From the IMG/VR virus record IMGVR_UViG_3300042319_001862, positions 1 to 24,785 of that record: a stretch of 24,785 nucleotides of DNA, one strand, 5' to 3'. The first letter of the stretch is position 1. Every line of letters begins with the position of its first letter. The position numbers and the translations under genes are program-made. This DNA is from a virus. Positions 1 through 8,080 of the stretch are shown here, in pieces. A model generated the notes under the pieces. The model saw only the letters and a list, made by a program, of their open reading frames with translations. It did no database searches and had not been told where the DNA came from.

Positions 1-1
1 A

Positions 2-208
2 GATGCGTATGAAACCGCAGGAATTCAATTAGGTAGAACAACCATCGAAAGTTGGATGTGTGGTAAATCAAGTTGGATTTATAAAGTAGACTCTGGCGGA
101 TTTATTTTATCTAAAGAAAAACATGAACCACCAACAGACATTGAAAAGTATTATTCCATGAATGTTGCACAACAAATAAAAGAACAATACCTCAAAATTT
201 TATCATAA
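2..208 (+). CDS. C-terminal end of a probable GT-B glycosyltransferase (5' partial)
   Basis: An open frame enters from the left edge and ends at a TAA directly before the next ATG. The 68 visible residues include GRTTIESWMCGK followed by SSWIYKVDSGG. This resembles the donor-nucleotide binding segment of GT4-type GT-B glycosyltransferases, where a conserved Glu precedes a small-residue/CGK-P turn and a beta strand. The tail PTDIEKYYSMNVAQQIKEQYLKIL would be the closing C-terminal helix of such an enzyme. The position at the head of a row of sugar-nucleotide and glycosyltransferase genes agrees. Only the end of the protein is visible, so donor and acceptor cannot be inferred, and the family call rests on one motif. 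Confidence 0.55.
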   Translation, partial: DAYETAGIQLGRTTIESWMCGKSSWIYKVDSGGFILSKEKHEPPTDIEKYYSMNVAQQIKEQYLKILS

Positions 209-1366
209 ATGAAATTAGGTTTAATTAGTGTTAATGAAATTGGTTTGTCTTTTGGATTGTTATGCGAAAAAAAAGGTCATGAAGTTTTAGTTTCAAATAG
301 TAATGATGATTATGTTTTTAATCTTAATCAAAACATATGTATTACAAATGAACCATTAATCCAATCTATGTTATTTGATACCACTAAATTTAGTGCAACA
401 ACAAGTAATGCAGAGGTAATTAAAAATTCCGACATTATTTTTATTTTTTCTCCAACCCCATCTAATATTGATGGTAATTATGACACAACAAAAGTTTTTG
501 ATGTTGTTTCAGAATTTTATAGTTTATCTTCTCAGAACTTTTCTCTTTATAATAAAAAAGTGGTAATATGTTCCACAACAAATCCTGGTGAAGTATCACA
601 AATACAAGAAAGATTAAACATGTTTAATATCCAAGTCGCATATAATCCATTTTTTACAAATGATGGTGAGATTGTAAAAGATATTGAAAATCATGAAATG
701 GTCTTAATTGGCGGAGAATATCAAGAACTAATAAATGATTTAATTAGTTTACACACCGAACTTAAAAAAGTTCTTGTTAATGTTTATACAATGTCATCAA
801 AGGCTGCCGAATTAACAAAAATTAGTATTAATTCATTTTTATCTGTAAAAATTACTTATGCCAACATGTTAGGTGAAATTATAACTAAATCAGGAGTTGA
901 AGATGAGGTTGATATGGTATTAACCGCAATTGGTGGTAATTCAGGAATTGGACAAAAACATATGAAATATGGTTTTGGGTATGGGGGTCCAACAATTAAT
1001 GGAGATAATAAATCGTTAAAACATTTCGCCAATAGTATTGACGCAAATACCGAATTAATTACAAGTGTTGATACATTCAACAAATCACACATTTCTTTTT
1101 TAAAAGAATATTATATTCAAAAAAATCCAAATAAAGAAGTACCATTTGTTATGAACCACATAACGTATAAGAAAGGTACTAATGTAATTGAGGAGTCACA
1201 ACAATTTCAATTATGTGTTGATTTATTAAATGAAGGCTATACATTAAACGTTATTGAAATAACTGAAGTTGCAGAAAAATTAACATCATTAAGTGAGTCG
1301 TATGATGGTCGGTTAAAGTTTTTTCCAATAGGTACAAAACCAGAAGGAATATTAATTAATTTATAA
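209..1366 (+). CDS. UDP-glucose/GDP-mannose dehydrogenase-family protein lacking the catalytic cysteine
   Basis: The 385-residue protein has the family layout: an N-terminal Rossmann domain, the central helix SKAAELTKISINSFLSVKI typical of nucleotide-sugar dehydrogenases, and a C-terminal domain. Family members oxidise the C6 alcohol of a UDP- or GDP-sugar to the acid with 2 NAD+, using a Cys in a G-x-G-F-G-G-S-C-F-P-K-D motif. Here the matching stretch is GFGYGGPTINGD, with Thr262 where Cys is expected and the Lys also lost. The NAD-binding GxGxxG is changed too, to SVNEIG at residues 7-12. The fold call is solid, but normal dehydrogenase activity is doubtful. It may bind a sugar nucleotide without oxidising it or catalyse something else. 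The ATG starts right after the upstream TAA, and the stop overlaps the next ATG by one base (TAATG). Confidence 0.8.
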   Translation: MKLGLISVNEIGLSFGLLCEKKGHEVLVSNSNDDYVFNLNQNICITNEPLIQSMLFDTTKFSATTSNAEVIKNSDIIFIFSPTPSNIDGNYDTTKVFDVVSEFYSLSSQNFSLYNKKVVICSTTNPGEVSQIQERLNMFNIQVAYNPFFTNDGEIVKDIENHEMVLIGGEYQELINDLISLHTELKKVLVNVYTMSSKAAELTKISINSFLSVKITYANMLGEIITKSGVEDEVDMVLTAIGGNSGIGQKHMKYGFGYGGPTINGDNKSLKHFANSIDANTELITSVDTFNKSHISFLKEYYIQKNPNKEVPFVMNHITYKKGTNVIEESQQFQLCVDLLNEGYTLNVIEITEVAEKLTSLSESYDGRLKFFPIGTKPEGILINL

Positions 1367-2085
1367 TGATAATCTTAACTACAACATATAACTGTGAGAA
1401 TTTTGTTGAGCGTTCTTTAATGACAATTATGACTCAAAGATTTAAGGACTTTAAATGTTATATAACTGATGACATGTCAACTGATAAAACTGTTGATATC
1501 ATTAAAAAAACCATATCGGGCGATAATAGGTTTATTCTTATTGAGAATAAACAAAAAATGTATCAACCAGGAAATTACGACCAAGTAATTCGTGGATTAG
1601 ATATTCCTGATTATGAAATATGTGTTGAGGTTGATGGTGACGATTGGTTACCAAATTCAAATGTGTTATCCTTCATAGATGATGTTTATAAAGACAAAAA
1701 TGTTTGGATGACAAGTGGTTCGTTTAAATATCATGATGGTAGGCCAGGGTTTGCAAATCCCCCTAAAAATTTTACAAACATTAGAAAACAAACTTTTACA
1801 CTATCACACATGAGAACATGGAAGTCTTGGTTATGGAAAAAAATTAAAGAAGAAGATTTAAAAGATGTTTCTGGAAATTATTGGAGTGTTGCGGGTGATT
1901 TATCATTTATGTTTCCAATGTTAGAAATGTCGGGAGAAAATCACTTTAGATATATACCAGATGTATTATACATATATAATGAGTCAAACCCATTAAATGA
2001 CCACAAAGTCAATATGAGTAAAGTAAGTTCAACCGTAAACATAATTAGAAATAAACCAAATTATAATTTATTAGAAAATGTCTGA
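1366..2085 (+). CDS. GT2-family glycosyltransferase
   Basis: This 239-residue protein is a GT-A fold transferase. It opens with MIILTTTYNCENFVERSL, the strand-loop-helix that starts GT2 enzymes. YITDDMSTDKT (around residues 32-42) matches the nucleotide-binding D-D-x-S-x-D segment. VDGDD (89-93) is the metal-binding DxD-type motif that holds the nucleotide diphosphate. GT2 enzymes move a sugar from an activated donor to a growing glycan or protein acceptor, usually in the cytoplasm. No membrane segment is seen, so it is predicted soluble. The start overlaps the previous stop by one base, and the end overlaps the next gene by 8 bases, so the genes are probably translationally coupled. The sugar and linkage cannot be read from the sequence. 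Confidence 0.85.
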   Translation: MIILTTTYNCENFVERSLMTIMTQRFKDFKCYITDDMSTDKTVDIIKKTISGDNRFILIENKQKMYQPGNYDQVIRGLDIPDYEICVEVDGDDWLPNSNVLSFIDDVYKDKNVWMTSGSFKYHDGRPGFANPPKNFTNIRKQTFTLSHMRTWKSWLWKKIKEEDLKDVSGNYWSVAGDLSFMFPMLEMSGENHFRYIPDVLYIYNESNPLNDHKVNMSKVSSTVNIIRNKPNYNLLENV

Positions 2086-2794
2086 AAACTTTAATCCAAA
2101 AATTTCAGTATGTATTCCATCATACGAAGCAAATGGTAGAGGTGTTGAATTTATTAATAAGAATATCCAATCAATTCTTTCTCAAACCTATAAAAATATG
2201 GAAATTGTTGTTTCCGACCATTCAAAAGATGATGTAATTGAAAATTACATTAAAGGATTGGGTTTGGATAATATAATGTATTTGAGGAATTTTGAGGACA
2301 TCGGATGGCCCGCACATAATACCAACAACGCAATTAAAAATTCTACAGGGGATTATATCAAATTAATGAATTTAGACGACTTTATGGTTGGTGAAAATTC
2401 AATTCAACTAATGGTTGATTTGTTGGGTGAAGGTAGTAAATGGGTTATCAGTGGATGTATCCATTACGATTATGGAACTGGTAGTTGGACAAATCCAATT
2501 ATTCCAAGGATTGAAGGTGATGGAAAACACTTAATTAAAGGTATTAATTTTGTTGGATGTCCGAGTGTTGGTTTAATACCTCGTGATGAATATTTTGACC
2601 CTGAAGTTTTATATATGATTGATTGTGAACTTTGGTATCGTATGTTTATCAAACATGGTTATCCTGGAGTTTTAAAAGATTATAGGATTGCTGTTGGAAT
2701 TGGTGACCATACATTGACCAGCCAATTATCATCAAAACATAGTGATTTACTTTATAAAGATATTGAGTATTGCAATAAAAAATTTTTAATATGA
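2078..2794 (+). CDS. GT2-family glycosyltransferase
   Basis: The 238-residue protein begins KISVCIPSYEANGRGVEFI, a standard GT2 N-terminus. SILSQTYKNMEIVVSDHS follows, where D47 is the likely nucleotide contact. GDYIKLMNLDD (residues 91-101) carries the DxD-like metal site as L-D-D. The length fits a single catalytic GT-A domain without a membrane anchor. It is the second of two adjacent GT2 genes that differ clearly from each other, so they probably add different residues of one glycan. The start at ATGTCTGA lies inside the end of the upstream gene, and its stop overlaps the following ATG (ATGA). The substrate is unknown. Confidence 0.83.
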   Translation: MSENFNPKISVCIPSYEANGRGVEFINKNIQSILSQTYKNMEIVVSDHSKDDVIENYIKGLGLDNIMYLRNFEDIGWPAHNTNNAIKNSTGDYIKLMNLDDFMVGENSIQLMVDLLGEGSKWVISGCIHYDYGTGSWTNPIIPRIEGDGKHLIKGINFVGCPSVGLIPRDEYFDPEVLYMIDCELWYRMFIKHGYPGVLKDYRIAVGIGDHTLTSQLSSKHSDLLYKDIEYCNKKFLI

Positions 2795-3951
2795 AAAATA
2801 TACAATTATTTGTCCCAAAATTTAGAAACGAAGAAATTTTTGAACATATGTCAACTTGTTTAGACAAGGGTTGGACAGGATTAGGGTTTAAAACCGTCGA
2901 AATTGAAAATGAATGGAAAACTTATACAAATTTACCTCACGCTCATTTCATTAACTCAAATACTTCAGGTCTTCATTTGGCGGTAAAAATATTGAAGGAC
3001 GCTAATAAATGGTCCGATGACGATGAAATCATTACAAGTCCATTAACATTTGTATCATCAAATCATGCAATAATGTATGAAAATTTAAAACCCGTATTCG
3101 CGGATGTGGATGAATATTTGTGTTTAGACCCATCATCAGTTGAATCAAAAATAACTAAAAAAACAAAAGCAGTTTTGTTTATTGGTATTGGTGGTAATAC
3201 TGGTGAACTTTATAAAATTATCGAATTATGTAAAAAACATAAGTTAAAGTTAATTTTAGACGCCGCTCACATGTCAGGTACATTTACAAAAAATCCATCA
3301 ACAGGTAAAGTTGAGCATATTGGTCATGGTGCCGATGTAACCGTGTTTAGTTTCCAAGCAGTTAAGAACTTACCGACTGCAGATTCAGGTATGATTTGTT
3401 TTGCAAATGAGGACTACGATACTTTAGTAAGAAAACTATCTTGGTTAGGTATTGATAAAGACACATACCAAAGAAGTAACGATAAAGGAAATTATAAATG
3501 GGAATACGACTTAGTTGATGTTGGTTACAAATACCACGGAAACTCAATAATGGCATCAATGGCATTAGTTGGTTTAAAATACCTTGACGAAGATAATGAC
3601 AGAAGACGAGAAATCTGTGAAAAATATGAAAACGAATTAACCAAACACGGAATTCAAACCATAAAGACACATAACGATTGTGTATTATCATCAAGACATT
3701 TATTTCAAATTGTTGTTAACCAACGAAATAAATTCATGGAATTATTAAATTCAAATGGAGTATATCCTGGAGTTCATTATAGAGATAACACCAATTATAA
3801 AATGTACAAACATGGATTTGGTACATGTCCAAATTCTTTAACAATATCTGAAAAATTAATAACCCTACCATTACATATGAATTTAACTGATGAGGATATT
3901 AACTATGTAATTGAACAAGTAATAAAAGTTAACCAACAAATAGAAGGATGA
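2791..3951 (+). CDS. DegT/DnrJ/EryC1/StrS-family sugar aminotransferase (lysine type)
   Basis: This 386-residue protein is a PLP-dependent type I-fold aminotransferase of the kind that aminates 4-keto-6-deoxy nucleotide sugars. Visible family features are NSNTSGLHLAV (cofactor phosphate loop), SPLTFVSS, LILDAAHMSG (Asp that pairs with the PLP ring nitrogen) and FSFQAVKNLPTADSGM. The Schiff-base Lys is Lys192, so it should be a true aminotransferase. GYKYHGNSIMASMALVGL matches the C-terminal substrate-site segment. Neighbouring Gmd (8077) would provide GDP-4-keto-6-deoxymannose, so a GDP-perosamine-synthase-like role is attractive but inferred. A dTDP- or UDP-sugar substrate made by host enzymes is equally possible. 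It overlaps both neighbours by ATGA and is coupled to an acyltransferase gene that could acylate the new amine. Confidence 0.88.
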   Translation: MKNIQLFVPKFRNEEIFEHMSTCLDKGWTGLGFKTVEIENEWKTYTNLPHAHFINSNTSGLHLAVKILKDANKWSDDDEIITSPLTFVSSNHAIMYENLKPVFADVDEYLCLDPSSVESKITKKTKAVLFIGIGGNTGELYKIIELCKKHKLKLILDAAHMSGTFTKNPSTGKVEHIGHGADVTVFSFQAVKNLPTADSGMICFANEDYDTLVRKLSWLGIDKDTYQRSNDKGNYKWEYDLVDVGYKYHGNSIMASMALVGLKYLDEDNDRRREICEKYENELTKHGIQTIKTHNDCVLSSRHLFQIVVNQRNKFMELLNSNGVYPGVHYRDNTNYKMYKHGFGTCPNSLTISEKLITLPLHMNLTDEDINYVIEQVIKVNQQIEG

Positions 3952-4589
3952 GTAGTATTGTAATTTTAGGTGCTGCAGGGCTTGCAAAAGAATTTTACTA
4001 TTATGTGAAAAGAGCAAAACCTGAAATAACTAATTTCATTTTTGTTAATGATTTAGATGATGGTCAAACATCGTTTGATATTGATGGTGAAGTATTTCCA
4101 GTAGTTAAAGATTGGTCATTTAAAGAAAACTATAAATTTATAGTTGCTGTTGGTAGTCCAAAAATAAAAAAAATTTTAGTTGTAAAGGCGTTATCATCAG
4201 GTTTAGTTCCATCTGAAACAATTGTTGACCCGTCAGCAATCGTATTAATGGATAGAAAAAATTTAGGGTATGGTGGTATTGTTTCACCAGGTTGTGTTGT
4301 CACTTCTAATGTTACGTTTGGTGACTATGTAACACTAAACTTAAATACTACGGTTGGTCACGATACAATTATTGGCGACTATTGCACCACAAATCCTGGT
4401 GTTCATATTTCAGGTCAAATAACCATGGGGTCTTCTAATGAATTTGGAACAGGGTGTATTGTTAGAGATAGATTAAACATTGGGTCAAATAAAACTTTTG
4501 GTGCTCAAACTGCGGTAGTTAAAAATATTTTGGGTGATGAACCTGAAGTATATGTTGGAATTCCATCTAAACTTTTAGTAAAAAAATAA
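3948..4589 (+). CDS. NeuD/PglD-like sugar O- or N-acyltransferase
   Basis: The 213-residue protein has the two-part NeuD/PglD layout. A Rossmann-like N-terminal sugar-nucleotide domain starts SSIVILGAAGLAKEF and includes FIVAVGSPKIKK. A left-handed beta-helix of hexapeptide repeats follows from about residue 92 to the end. VGHDTIIGDYC contains His138, the position of the general base in this family. Such enzymes transfer acetyl (or another acyl) from acyl-CoA to a sugar amine or hydroxyl. Its ATGA overlap with the aminotransferase gene suggests that the pair makes an N-acylated 4-amino-4,6-dideoxy sugar. O-acetylation of a finished sugar, as NeuD does on sialic acid, is the alternative. Confidence 0.85.
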   Translation: MSSIVILGAAGLAKEFYYYVKRAKPEITNFIFVNDLDDGQTSFDIDGEVFPVVKDWSFKENYKFIVAVGSPKIKKILVVKALSSGLVPSETIVDPSAIVLMDRKNLGYGGIVSPGCVVTSNVTFGDYVTLNLNTTVGHDTIIGDYCTTNPGVHISGQITMGSSNEFGTGCIVRDRLNIGSNKTFGAQTAVVKNILGDEPEVYVGIPSKLLVKK

Positions 4590-4606
4590 AATTAAAAATT
4601 CTTATT

Positions 4607-5224
4607 ATGGATAACGAAATTTCTTTCTCGATTGAGTCTATCAGTGCAGGTCACCACAAAGTATCTTATCGTGGTATTAAATTAATTAAAGACCCTTTTG
4701 ACTACTTATTATATCAAATGATAATTAATGAGGTTAAACCCGATTTAATTATTGAAATTGGTACTAACCATGGAGCATCAGCACTATACATGGCAGATAT
4801 GTTAGATTTATTGGGTAATGGCATGATTCATACTATGGATATAATGGAATATCCTATGGACCCGTTAATAGTTAACCACCCAAGAATTAAAAGATTTTTA
4901 GGCGGATTTATAGATTATGATTTAAAAAACGCTGAAGGTTACAATAACATATTGGTTATTGATGATGGGTCTCACTTATATAGTCATGTAAAAATGGCTA
5001 TGGATAAATTTAAAGATTTGGTTTCTGTCAATTCTTATTTTATTATTGAAGACGGGGCATTAAACCATATTGGTCTTGAAAAACAATACAGTGGTGGCCC
5101 ACTAAGAGCAATTGGTGAATTTTTACCCGATAACCCTAATTTCCAAATTGATAGAAAATGGTGCGATTTTTTTGGTAAAAACGCCACTTTCAATCCAAAT
5201 GGATATATTAAAAGATTATATTAA
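4607..5224 (+). CDS. CmcI-like class I SAM-dependent methyltransferase
   Basis: This 205-residue protein resembles the CmcI/rhamnosyl O-methyltransferase group. The lead-in YRGIKLIKDPFDYLLYQ is followed by PDLIIEIGTNHGASAL (residues 45-60), which is SAM motif I with the acidic residue at Glu50. ILVIDDGSHLYSHV (115-128) holds Asp/His residues typical of metal-dependent O-methyltransferases of this group. A role methylating a sugar hydroxyl on the glycan, or a precursor, would fit the surrounding genes. This is inference, since related proteins are also annotated as cephalosporin hydroxylases. A 17-base spacer separates it from the upstream gene. Its TAA shares one base with the next ATG. Confidence 0.75.
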   Translation: MDNEISFSIESISAGHHKVSYRGIKLIKDPFDYLLYQMIINEVKPDLIIEIGTNHGASALYMADMLDLLGNGMIHTMDIMEYPMDPLIVNHPRIKRFLGGFIDYDLKNAEGYNNILVIDDGSHLYSHVKMAMDKFKDLVSVNSYFIIEDGALNHIGLEKQYSGGPLRAIGEFLPDNPNFQIDRKWCDFFGKNATFNPNGYIKRLY

Positions 5225-6006
5225 TGAGTTTTGTATCTACAAAATTAATGGGTGGATTAGGAAATTATTTATTCCAAATATCCACAGCCTATTATTTATG
5301 TCTAAGAGATAATAAAGAATTGTTATGTGATGTATCAGATTCAAAGGTACCACATAAACCATATTCAAACTATACATCAAATATTTTTAGAAATGTTAAT
5401 TTTATTAATGGTGTTACTGATTTTACCCCATTAGGAGAAGGTGGATTTTCATATTTTCCATTACCTCAAATTGATGGTAATGTTAAATTATATGGATACT
5501 TTCAAAGTGAAAAATATTTCATGGACTATAGAAATGAAATATTAGAATTGTTTAAAATTGATGGTGAAACAAACCAAAAATTAATTAACAAATACGGTGA
5601 AGTATTAAAACGTGATACTTGTTCGATTCACGTTAGACGTGGGGATTATTTAGGTTTACAAAATTACCACCCAATCCAACCAATTGAATATTACCAAAAA
5701 GCAATTAATATTATTGGTAAAGAAAACCATTTCTTAATATTCTCTGACGACATTAAATGGTGTGAAGAAAATTTTAGTTTCTTAAAAAATAAAACATTTG
5801 TGTCCGACAATTTAGATTACGAAGATTTGTATTTGATGTCGATGTGTAATAATAATATATTGGCAAATTCAACATTCAGTTGGTGGGGAGCTTGGTTAAA
5901 TAAGAATAAAAATAAACAAGTTATAATTCCATCCAAATGGTTTGGAGTTTCCAATTTACATTTAAATACTAATGACTTATATTGCAATAAATGGATTAAA
6001 TTATGA
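5224..6006 (+). CDS. GT11-family alpha-1,2-fucosyltransferase-type enzyme (possibly colitosyltransferase)
   Basis: The 260-residue protein shows the whole GT11 signature. It has GGLGNYLFQIS at residues 10-20, the GDP-sugar-binding HVRRGDY at 136-142, FSDD at 173-176 and NSTFSWWGAW at 215-224. GT11 enzymes transfer L-fucose from GDP-L-fucose, usually in an alpha-1,2 linkage. Bacterial members in O-antigen clusters can use GDP-L-colitose (3-deoxyfucose). The next three genes would supply such a donor, and one of them is a ColD-like 3-dehydratase, so colitose is a credible alternative donor here. No transmembrane segment is seen, as in other bacterial GT11 proteins. It is joined to the next gene by an ATGA overlap. 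Confidence 0.92.
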   Translation: MSFVSTKLMGGLGNYLFQISTAYYLCLRDNKELLCDVSDSKVPHKPYSNYTSNIFRNVNFINGVTDFTPLGEGGFSYFPLPQIDGNVKLYGYFQSEKYFMDYRNEILELFKIDGETNQKLINKYGEVLKRDTCSIHVRRGDYLGLQNYHPIQPIEYYQKAINIIGKENHFLIFSDDIKWCEENFSFLKNKTFVSDNLDYEDLYLMSMCNNNILANSTFSWWGAWLNKNKNKQVIIPSKWFGVSNLHLNTNDLYCNKWIKL

Positions 6007-6926
6007 CAGTATTAGTTACAGGTTCAGATGGTTTAGTAGGTTCATCGTTAAAAAAACTTTTAGGTGATGGTCACGTATATCATACTCGTAAAGACGCCGA
6101 ATTAACCAATAGAGAACAAACATTAGATTATATTAATTATCACGTAAAACACAGTGGTGTTGACACAATAATTAATTGTGCGGCAAAGGTTGGTGGGGTG
6201 CAGGCCAACATGAAGAATAATAAAAAGTTTTTTATTGATAACTTTGTTTTAAATAACAATGTTATTGAAGCTTCATTTAAAAGTGAAATACCAAACTTTG
6301 TTAATATTTTATCAACGTGTATTTTTCCCGATAAAAATATTACATATCCTCTAACCGCAAATCAAATAGATTTAGGTCCACCACATTTTTCAAACCATGG
6401 ATATGCCTACGCAAAAAGATTGGCGGGTTATGAAATGAACATAGTTAAACAAGTGTTAAATTCAAATTGGGTTTCAGTTGTACCAACAAATGTTTATGGT
6501 CCATCAGACAATTTTCATTTAGAAGATGGTCATATGATTCCCGCAATGATTCATAGAGCATTTTTGGCAAATAAAAATAAAGAAAAGATGGTCGTTTGGG
6601 GTGATGGTTCGCCATTAAGACAAGTAATTTACTCAGAAGATTTGGCAAGATTAATTATTTGGTCATTAGATAATTGGAAAAATGATGAACCGTTTATGGC
6701 GATAAATCCAGATGAAATTACAATTTTAGAAATCGCAAAAGAAATTTGTAATAATTTTAATATATATGAAGATAATTTAATTTTTGATGATACAAAACCA
6801 AAAGGTCAACATAGAAAACCGGCATCATCAGACGCATTACCAGAATTTAAATTTACACCACTTTCCGAAGGGATTAAAGAATCGGTTAAGTGGTTTTTAA
6901 ACAATTACCCTAATATTAGAAAATAA
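6003..6926 (+). CDS. GDP-L-fucose / GDP-L-colitose synthase (3,5-epimerase/4-reductase family)
   Basis: This 307-residue short-chain dehydrogenase has the NADP-binding TGSDGLVGSSL near the N-terminus. INCAAKVGGVQANM is typical of GDP-fucose synthase. The active-site set is Ser104 and Cys106 in LSTCIFP, the Tyr134-x-x-x-Lys138 pair in YAYAK, and His177 in DGHMIP. In the GDP-fucose pathway Fcl epimerises and reduces GDP-4-keto-6-deoxymannose. The homologue ColC does the same to the 3-deoxy product of ColD to give GDP-L-colitose. The sequence alone does not separate Fcl from ColC. The ColD-like gene directly downstream leans the call towards ColC, though both are possible. Both ends overlap neighbouring genes. 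Confidence 0.9.
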   Translation: MTVLVTGSDGLVGSSLKKLLGDGHVYHTRKDAELTNREQTLDYINYHVKHSGVDTIINCAAKVGGVQANMKNNKKFFIDNFVLNNNVIEASFKSEIPNFVNILSTCIFPDKNITYPLTANQIDLGPPHFSNHGYAYAKRLAGYEMNIVKQVLNSNWVSVVPTNVYGPSDNFHLEDGHMIPAMIHRAFLANKNKEKMVVWGDGSPLRQVIYSEDLARLIIWSLDNWKNDEPFMAINPDEITILEIAKEICNNFNIYEDNLIFDDTKPKGQHRKPASSDALPEFKFTPLSEGIKESVKWFLNNYPNIRK

Positions 6927-8080
6927 TGAATAAAATTGATTTAGTTAAAGACACTATTAATAGTGAAGACATTGAAAAATTAATCTCTTGGTTACAAACA
7001 AATCCAAGATTAACTAAAGGTGAGCTCACAATTGAATTTGAAAAAGAATGGTCAAAATGGCTTGGTAAAAAATATTCTGTATTTGTGAATTCAGGTTCGT
7101 CCGCAAATTTAGCAGCTGTTTATGGATTATTGTTATCGGGTAAATTAAGAAATAATAAAATTGTTGTTCCGTCAGTTTCATGGGTTACAACCGTAACACC
7201 ATCAATTCAATTTGGCATGGAACCAATTATGTGTGAATGTGATGAAGATAATTTAGGGTTAAATATTAACCACTTAAAACAAATTATTAAAGAACACGAC
7301 CCATCTAGTATTATTTTAGTTCACGTTTTAGGGTTTCCAAATCATATGAATGAAATATTGGAATTGTGTAAAGAACATGATATTAAATTAATTGAAGATA
7401 CTTGTGAATCAATTGGTTCTAAATATGAAGGAAATAAAGTTGGGACTTTTGGTGATTTATCGACATTCTCATTTTACTTTGGTCACCATATGTCCACAAT
7501 TGAGGGTGGCATGATTTCAACTGATGATGAAGATTTATACCATATTTTATTATCAATTCGGTCACATGGGTGGGATAGAGATTTACCTAAAACAAAACAA
7601 ATTGAATTACGCGAAAAATATAATATTGGGGATTTTCGTTCTCTTTACACTTTTTATTATCCAGGATTTAATTTAAGGGCGACAGATTTACAAGCGTTTA
7701 TTGGTTTACAACAATTAACCAAATTGGATAAAATTGTAGAAAACCGATATAAAAATTATATGAAATATCATGAGGAGATTAAGAATCCTGAATGGAAAAT
7801 AAATCCCCCTAACGATAGTTATATTTCAAATTTTTCATATCCAATAATTACTAAAAATATTAAACAATTGGTTGAAAAATTAACTGAAAATAATATTGAA
7901 TGTAGGCCATTAATTTGTGGTTCAATCAATGAACACCCATTTTGGTATGAAAAATATGGAAAACAAGATTTACCAATTTCTAAAAGAGTTCATGAATATG
8001 GGTTATATCTTCCAAATAATCATCAAATGACTGAGGATGAAATTAATAAAGTAATATCAGTAGTTAATCAGTATATATGA
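6926..8080 (+). CDS. colD: ColD-like GDP-4-keto-6-deoxymannose 3-dehydratase (His in place of PLP lysine)
   Basis: The 384-residue protein belongs to the DegT aminotransferase superfamily. At the PLP-lysine position it has His, in SFYFGHHMSTIEGGM, with His187 aligning to the lysine without a gap. Replacement of Lys by His is the hallmark of sugar 3-dehydratases such as ColD and the CDP-sugar enzyme RfbH. Other ColD-like stretches are DDEDLYHILLSIRSHGW and the C-terminal IECRPLICGS, both close to what I recall of E. coli ColD. ColD uses PLP and glutamate to remove the 3-hydroxyl of GDP-4-keto-6-deoxymannose, the step that commits it to colitose. The neighbours Gmd (downstream) and the Fcl/ColC-type reductase (upstream) complete the route. 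It overlaps both genes. The symbol is given by similarity only. Confidence 0.85.
   Translation: MNKIDLVKDTINSEDIEKLISWLQTNPRLTKGELTIEFEKEWSKWLGKKYSVFVNSGSSANLAAVYGLLLSGKLRNNKIVVPSVSWVTTVTPSIQFGMEPIMCECDEDNLGLNINHLKQIIKEHDPSSIILVHVLGFPNHMNEILELCKEHDIKLIEDTCESIGSKYEGNKVGTFGDLSTFSFYFGHHMSTIEGGMISTDDEDLYHILLSIRSHGWDRDLPKTKQIELREKYNIGDFRSLYTFYYPGFNLRATDLQAFIGLQQLTKLDKIVENRYKNYMKYHEEIKNPEWKINPPNDSYISNFSYPIITKNIKQLVEKLTENNIECRPLICGSINEHPFWYEKYGKQDLPISKRVHEYGLYLPNNHQMTEDEINKVISVVNQYI

Noticed and set aside
6926-8080. Calling this gene a GDP-perosamine synthase or general DegT aminotransferase
   Set aside because: The PLP lysine is replaced by His187, which fits 3-dehydratases such as ColD and not aminotransferases.
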